From Pohlia nutans (lineage: Eukaryota > Streptophyta > Bryopsida > Bryales > Mniaceae): DNA of 64,000 nucleotides. Shown here piece after piece: positions 57,961-64,000 of this stretch. The position numbers and the translations under genes were made by a program. The notes beneath the pieces are model-generated. The model was not told the origin of the DNA and did no database searches. It saw only the letters and a list, made by a program, of their open reading frames with translations. The stretch is from contig CM040094.1 in NCBI GenBank assembly GCA_022496805.1, positions 2,379,501 to 2,443,500 of the forward strand, in the 5' to 3' direction. Position 1 is the stretch's first letter; each line of letters opens with the position of its first letter.

Positions 57961-60219
57961 CCCCATTTTTTTGGTAGAAATCCAGCTAATTTTTGCTAGT
58001 TTGGGATTACTCATGGTGGATGATATTTAATAAAATAATAAAATATTTTTATTATTATTGTATTTGGCACATGGATGTTAATGCGTCGAAAGACACTTTT
58101 AATCAATAGCAGGTCTAGACAAAAGCTGGATGGAGTTCATTTTCCAAGCCATGCAGCTTTTGCACAAGACAGACAGACAGAAAGGCAGTCGTAAGCGTAA
58201 GTCGTCCAGACGCAAGTTCTGATGATATATTATTCAAGCATGGGGGCTCTGATCGACAAGGCCGCCTGCCATTGATTGATTTTGCAATCATATAAGTTAT
58301 CTCACCCCCAAGCCGTGACGCCGGCTAATTTCGAGACGAGACATACACCTGACGTTGTACTGAAGTATCAATGCAAAAACATTGCAAAGAATCCAAATTA
58401 ACTTTCCTTCATTTGAATTGATTAGTTATTGTCTAAACTTTCTTAAAAATAAAAGCTTTTAGTCAACTACGTAGTACCGTAGCTGGGTTGCCAAAAAATA
58501 ATTCAAAAAAGATAAAAATCAGAAATCATGAGGATAAAAAAAGAAAATAATAATTCAAAGCTATATTTAGCTATTTTCAAGCTATTTAGGGCCATTTAAA
58601 ATCATCTTTTGATTCAAAACAAAAATCAAGAAAATTTGTTTTTTTGAGGAACAAACCTTATTTTTCGAAAAATCAATAAATATTTGTTCAGGGGTGGCGA
58701 CCCAACTTTGGTACTACGGTGTCGTAATTTTTTGTTTTTTTGTTTTACTCTTTGTACAATTAGTCACTCATTGTATATTATTATTTTTATTACAGTTTTC
58801 AATATGAATCTACAAAATCCTAGTAGCTTCCTAGCAACTTGGTTAGAAAATAGATAATTAAACTGGTGCCTAAATTTATGGGAAATTACTAGCCTAGATT
58901 GTCCAAAATAAATGAAAAAGATAAATCATATGGTCAATAATTTTAATATACCTTATTGCCCGATTTTAGAATATATTTTTTTGTGTTGCCTAACTATTAT
59001 TTGCACTTTAATTAATTATTAGGTAGAAAGTTACCCAAGCTGCTAAGAAGTTACGTTATACTTTATGATTTCATATGCACTTTTACAAATTATTTCATAT
59101 TGATTAAAAAAATTCTACAATCACAATTTTGATTTTAAGAAAAGTTAAAGGTTAGCAATTGGCATAATCTTGTATTCCTAAAGCTTTTAGTCAACTATTG
59201 TAAACTGACTTTTGACATTTTATGCACTCACTATAATTTTTTGATTCCAATTTCCAACATGAAAATCATTCAAACTATATGAGCTCATCCGTCATTACTT
59301 CGGTTTTAGGAATCCTAACCAATCAAAACACAACAAGTGTCACTTTTCATAAGAATGTATCAATCCCTATCCTAGGTTAAAAAATTTCATCCCATCAAGT
59401 GCCAATTTCAATTGGTAAAAATAGATAAAAACTCCAAACCTATTTCAAAGCCAGTGTCTATTCGTAATGACAATGACCCAGTGCCCACCAGACAGACAAA
59501 GGGCCATTAGCGATTGGTAGATCTATAACTAGAAGCCCAAAAATCTCCTTTCCTCCTCACCTCCATAAATAGAAAGTAAATAAAAAAAACATTCCCATGC
59601 CAAGCTGAAATCCAATATCCATCCAGCCCCGGAGCGACCTACGAGGCAGAGTGGAATGAATTCAAACTCGGCCCAAATCCAAAGACCAATCCAATCCCTG
59701 AATTCGATTTCGTCTGTTTGTTATCCACGAGGCCAAACTGAACTGATTTCGTATATGAAATTCAAACTGGCAACTGATGCATGGCCATGGCATATCCAGA
59801 TCATTCAAAAAGGAGGGGAACATTAAACATTCCATCCGAGACAGATCATCCTCTAGAAAATTCAAATTTAGCAAAACCTTCACTAAATTTATCCGAGGCC
59901 AGGATAACTGGGGAGAATTTAACAGAATCCATACAGCCACAGAATCAAGCGAGCATGAGAAAGGCAAGCTCGGAAGCTCAGCCAGTCCAAAGTGTAGCGG
60001 TTTAAAGCCATAATAGCCCCAAGGGGCTTATAATAGCAACATGACAAAGCTGCTCCAGTTCCTTGAGGCACCCGCCTTCAATGCTCGTGCTGCTGCTCTT
60101 GTTTTTGTTATCAAGTCCTCAGTTATGGTGGACTGATCATCACAGACATGAAAACCACTCCTCTTTCTCCTTTCTTCTTCTCCTCCTCCTCAAACATCAT
60201 TTTTGAGCATTTTTAGAAT
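57961..60219. other. Gene-free stretch, low-confidence open frames at 59.6-60.1 kb
   Basis: 57961-59560 is AT-rich without recognisable content. From about 59580 the composition becomes more balanced, with overlapping open frames in several + frames (for example 59781-60005) and one on the - strand (59967-59662). None has a family signature or clear splice sites, so they could be a relict exon, a leader or a non-coding transcript. Confidence 0.4.
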
Positions 60220-60800
60220 GTCGGACACCATTTCCAGCTCATTTTCACAACTTTTTGAGCTTGTCGAAGATCATTTGGAGCTCATTTTCACAACTTTTTG
60301 AGCTTGTAGAAGATCATTTCGAGCTCGTTTTCACAACATTTCGAGCTTGTTGAAGCGCATTTTGAACTCACTTTGAAGATTATTTGAGCTTGTTTGAATC
60401 TTGATCATTTTGAGATTGTTGAAGAGCATTTCGAGCTCTGTTGAAAACATTTTGAGGAGCATTTCGAGGTTGTTGAAGAGTGTTTTTGAGGTTGTTGACG
60501 AGCATTTTGGGTTTGTCAAAGATCGTTTTGAGCTCGTTGAAAAGCATTTTTGAGCTCATTTTTGAGCTTGTTGAAGAGCATTTTCAGCTCAGTTTGAGAT
60601 TGTTGAGGAGCATTTTGAGTTCATTTTGCATTTTGAGATTGCTGAGGAGTATTTTGAGATCATTTTGAGATTGCTGAGGAGCATTTTGAGTTCATTTTGA
60701 GATTATTGACGAGCATTTGAAGCTCATTTTGAGATTATTGAGGAGCGTTTTGAGTTCATTTTGAGGTTATTGAGGAGCATTTTGAGGTTGAAGAGTGTTT
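60220..60800. repeat. Degenerate minisatellite upstream of the HNH-like gene
   Basis: Units of roughly 30-36 bp built on GAGCATTTTGAG, GAGCTCATTTTGAG and GATTGTTGAGGAGC repeat about fifteen to twenty times with substitutions and length changes. It ends about 160 bp before the start codon of the HNH-like gene. The short open frames on both strands here are by-products of the repeat. Confidence 0.85.
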
Positions 60801-60956
60801 TTGAAGGGCATTTTGGGTGGTTTTGGTGACCGTTAGTTTTGGAGATTTTGTTTTTGTTTTGGTTTTTGGCAATGCAACTGCCGAGGTCTTGTTCTTGTTC
60901 TTGTTCTTCCTTGTGAGTCGAGGGAGTTGAGCTGTTGCTAGTTGTGGACGTCAGCG

Positions 60957-63900
60957 ATGGTGGAGATGTTTTCCGAGGAAGACACGGAAGTAGACGCACA
61001 GCTCGGCTATCCGCCTGTGTACGCAAAGCTGTGCCGTCATGCAGTTGCTGTGGAATTGCCCATGCCGTTTACCGAAGGCGCACCGCAGCGCTTCCTGCCT
61101 TACTCACCTCAAACTGAAGACGTAAGAACACTTCCTCCGTTTCAGCTATGGCGTTTCCCTCTTTGTGGTTTCTTATACTCAAAGAAGAAAGAATTATAAT
61201 ACTAACCCAGCTCTTCAGGAAGCTTTCCTGCTTAGTAACCCAATTCCAAAATCTCGTAACTAGTGCGTAGCTGTGTCAACAATCGATTTGCATTGCAGAA
61301 TTCTTGAAAACGAGGTGGTGATGAGTTGAAAATTTGTTGAAAGGCTATATTTTTTGGGACGAAAGAATTTCAAAAATCATTGGAAGAATAGAAGGCATTT
61401 GAGTTAACTAGATAGCTGTTTCTACATTCTTGGACTACAAGTATAGCGTTAGAAAAATAATAAACCCCTTCGTTTTAGTAATAGAACAGAATAGTTTATA
61501 GAGTTGTGCTTTCAGTTTTCCTTTTTTGAAGTGTATAATCCAAGTTTTGATGTGTGTTATGTGTTTTTTTTTTCCTTCTTCTGTGGTGGCAGTTTGTACA
61601 CTTGAAAGACTGGGATAATGTGTTTCCTGTCATTGGCGAAAGGGAGAAAGACTCTTCCAATACTCGAAAACACGGCGAGGAGCTTTGGCAACAGCTTGAT
61701 CACCTCGGGTACGAAAAATCTCTTTACTGCTGGTGCCATTTTTGAGTTTTTTAGCTTGAAAATGTGGTAACTGTCTAGTAAAGGCCTTTCAGTGAGTCTT
61801 GTGTTTTCAGAGTCTAAAGTGTTTAATATTGATTTGTTTTTTAACTTAACTTGTTCAAATCAAGGAGTGCAGGAACGCAGGGTTTGATCCAGCCAAATTT
61901 CGAGTGGACCCATATGGGAATGTGGTGTACTGGAACGCCGATCCCTCATCGCCACTTGCATGGGATATTGATCACTGGTTCCCTTATCCTCGTAAGCCCT
62001 TTCATCTTAAAATCTTCTCTAGGTTCATGTTGATTATATATGACTCTTGGTTATATTAAAATTTATATCATTTAAAAATAAATTGGTTTTTATTCATAAA
62101 CAAGTTTTCCTAAGTATGAATTATACTACGGTATTCCTTTTGAGTGAGTTTAAATAGACACCTTTGATGCAAACTTACAGTCAAAAGAAAGAAAGAAAAA
62201 CGTTTGGGCTGTAGTGAATTCGTTGGGGTTTATTATATCTTGCTATTTCTATTAACTTGTAGCAGATTTTCTAATGTATCCAGAGCAAGATTTTAGATGA
62301 GTAAAATCTCGCAGGTAACAGTCAAGAAGAAAATTTTCATGAGAATGAATTTGGGTCACGGTCACGGTGATTGCACATTTTTGGTACAGTGAATTTTGAG
62401 GCTTTGATTGAGGGATTTTCGTTTGGTGGGGATGGATTTTTCAGGAGGGGGGAAATCGATATTGCCAAACTTGCGAATAGTGCAATGGCAAGCATGTTTA
62501 CGGAAACGAAACCGGCTGGAGTTTTTAGTGCCGTGGTGGGATTTGCAACATGGCTGTTCCATCAACCAGTTCCTGTCTGCCTTCGCTGCTAAGAATGCAG
62601 ATTTCAGGTCCTTACATTAAACCTTTTTTAATGACACTAAATTCGAGTTGAATCACATTCAAGTTGCTCAGTAATCGTGTAAGTGTTCAGAGAGTTCACT
62701 GCACATATCATCACAGGACTATTTTGAATCATTGTGCAAGTGCTCGATCAGAGAGTTCATATCATCACAGGAATAGTTTTGAATTAATTGTGTTAGTGCT
62801 CAAAGGAATGTTTAGTAGAGCTAGTTGTTCCAACTTAGGCTTCGATGCAAAAGATCGACACTTTTTGAAGTCCGTGTTTCTAAGCTTGAGGTTCGGCAAT
62901 TCTAGTTGGCTTTCTGGTTTCTCAGGGAGTGCACTATTCTATATAGCCAGGAATCACGTGCGTGCATCCTCTTATTAACTTGAACAACCCGAAAGCCCCT
63001 TGCAGCCATATAGTATATTCCGTATTTGATGGTATTTGATCAAAATAACAATGACCAAACACTTTTTAGTACAAAAAAAAATTGATAATCGTGATAATGT
63101 GTATTTATCAATATTTCACAATTCATATAGTAAACCACAATTGAGCAATTATAAGGCTAAATACAAGTTGTAGAGAGGGACCCCAAGGGCCTTTTAAGGG
63201 TTAAAACACCCCAGTATACATTTTTTTGGTGCTAACATCAAACAATACATGTACAATTCTCAGCGTCTCAAAATACACACGGGCTAAAAATGAGGAATTT
63301 AACTCCAAGCCCCATGCAAAATACTTTTCCATACGTACACAGGGGCTAAAAATGAGGAATTTAACTCCAAGCCCCATGTATATCAACTTTCTGCTCGATT
63401 GAAATATGTATCCTTTTGTACATGCTTGTTCTAAATAACACCCTTGTTATGCACGCACATGTATAATTACAGTACTCAAAGAGTGCACCCCGTGGGTTTG
63501 CTCCGTTCTAAACAATATATGTACAAATCTCACAGTCTCAAACTACATTTCCATATGTACACAGGGGCTAAAAATGAGGAACTTAACTCCAAGCCCCACG
63601 TATTTCTACTTTCGGCTCGATTGAAATATGTCTCCTATACTTACATGCTTGTTCTAAATAATACTCTTGTTGTGCACGCACGTGTAGAATTACAGTACTT
63701 GGAGAGGTTTGGTTTCTGAGACTTAGGGAAGCAAAAATGGTGTGCAGGAAGCGGTCGTTTGCGTTATTCTTTGCAGGAGGAGAGGACGAAGCGGTGGCCA
63801 GAGAGCATGTGGGGGAATGCCGGCCGTGGCCGCAGCAATTCCGTGAGAAGAAGGCGCTGTGTGGATTGGCAGCAGCAGCCATTGTGAATGTACAGTCCAA

Positions 63901-64000
63901 GGACAACGGTGTCAAAGCAACTGTTGCTGCTGCTGCTGCTGCCGATGTGGGCGGACCTTCCAAGGATCCCACCAGCTCGGACGTCTCTCGAATTTTGGGC
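60957..64000 (+). CDS. HNH-like nuclease-fold protein, plant family (3' end outside)
   Basis: Exons 60957-61121, 61593-61708, 61873-61991, 62445-62607 and 63748 to the window edge; every junction is GT-AG and in phase. The protein starts MVEMFSEEDTEVDAQLGYPP and VYAKLCRHAV. It then has FVHLKDWDNVFPVIGE, NAGFDPAKFRVDPYGNVVYW, SSPLAWDIDHWFPYPRGG, NLRIVQWQACLRKRNRLEF, PWWDLQHGCSINQFLSAFAA and KALCGLAAAAIV. These are the landmarks of a conserved plant family annotated as HNH-endonuclease-like: D127-H128, N142 and N156 match the DH...N...N of the HNH fold. Its biochemical role is unproven; a nuclease-derived structural function is possible. No stop or shift in the 270-odd codons seen. Introns 3 and 4 carry tandem repeats. 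The upstream minisatellite lies where a promoter would be. Confidence 0.85.
62684..62795. repeat. Tandem duplication in HNH-like intron 4
   Basis: Two diverged units containing AGAGAGTTCA and ATATCATCACAGGA(C/A)TA, each followed by TTTTGAAT and GTGCAAGTGCTC or its variant. Confidence 0.6.
63193..63710. repeat. Direct repeats and a TTAA-type end in HNH-like intron 4
   Basis: GGGGCTAAAAATGAGGAA with following TAACTCCAAGCCCCA occurs three times (about 63283, 63342 and 63564). A larger unit of about 260 bp (through TACATGCTTGTTCTAAATAA and GCACGCAC(A/G)TGTA) occurs twice. CTTTTAAGGGTTAA at 63191-63204 is an isolated TTAA-type element end. Confidence 0.7.

Noticed and set aside
59662..60013. Overlapping frames on both strands, considered as a small gene
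   Set aside because: Three mutually exclusive frames of similar length, none with motifs; kept only as a note on the stretch.
1..64000. CRISPR arrays, operons or bacterial regulatory sites
   Set aside because: All real genes are split by GT-AG introns; the direct repeats seen are transposon or minisatellite sequence without regular unique spacers.

Overview
This is an AT-rich, gene-poor stretch of nuclear DNA from a plant-lineage (streptophyte) eukaryote. Genes are split by GT-AG introns. The proteasome ATPase, the HNH-like protein, the WAV2-type hydrolase and the LRR-receptor N-terminus all match plant versions of their families. The low gene density, dense small DNA transposons and an intron-bearing, microbe-like monooxygenase would suit a non-seed plant or close algal relative, but the lineage is not fixed by the sequence.

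Only two host genes look intact: the 26S proteasome ATPase RPT1 (30784-36163, + strand, ten exons, 425 codons) and an HNH-like nuclear gene of a conserved plant family (from 60957, + strand, running off the right edge). A GC-richer FAD monooxygenase with one intron (25149 down to 23562, - strand) may be intact and may be horizontally acquired. A possible first exon of an unidentified gene lies at 26383-26526.

The left third (1-25 kb) is accessory DNA. On the - strand at 4236-3237, two exons of an oligopeptidase B-type peptidase sit directly before one exon of importin-5. On the + strand at 16458-22511, the 5' end of an LRR receptor kinase is followed by the first half of WAV2 and then a middle segment of the transportin MOS14/TNPO3, all in one orientation and with introns retained. 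They carry stop codons, a lost splice donor and an insertion inside an exon. These are mosaics of captured gene fragments, the kind of product known from Helitrons or Pack-type transposons, but I could not find the carrier's ends. Between the two mosaics lies a decayed tnp2 (CACTA-type) transposase gene (5043-9179) and an unidentified, stop-interrupted ORF (16238-14937).

The rest is mostly non-autonomous transposons. The dominant group begins TTAACCC and ends GGGTTAA, with TTAA as the likely target duplication, as in piggyBac; about a dozen copies fall in several subfamilies. Others are CACTA-ended MITEs, Tourist-like elements with TTA duplications, foldback elements (one of 955 bp inside RPT1 intron 8) and a repeat with tRNA-like A and B boxes that one TTAA element has split. 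The region 36.2-60.9 kb holds no recognisable gene.
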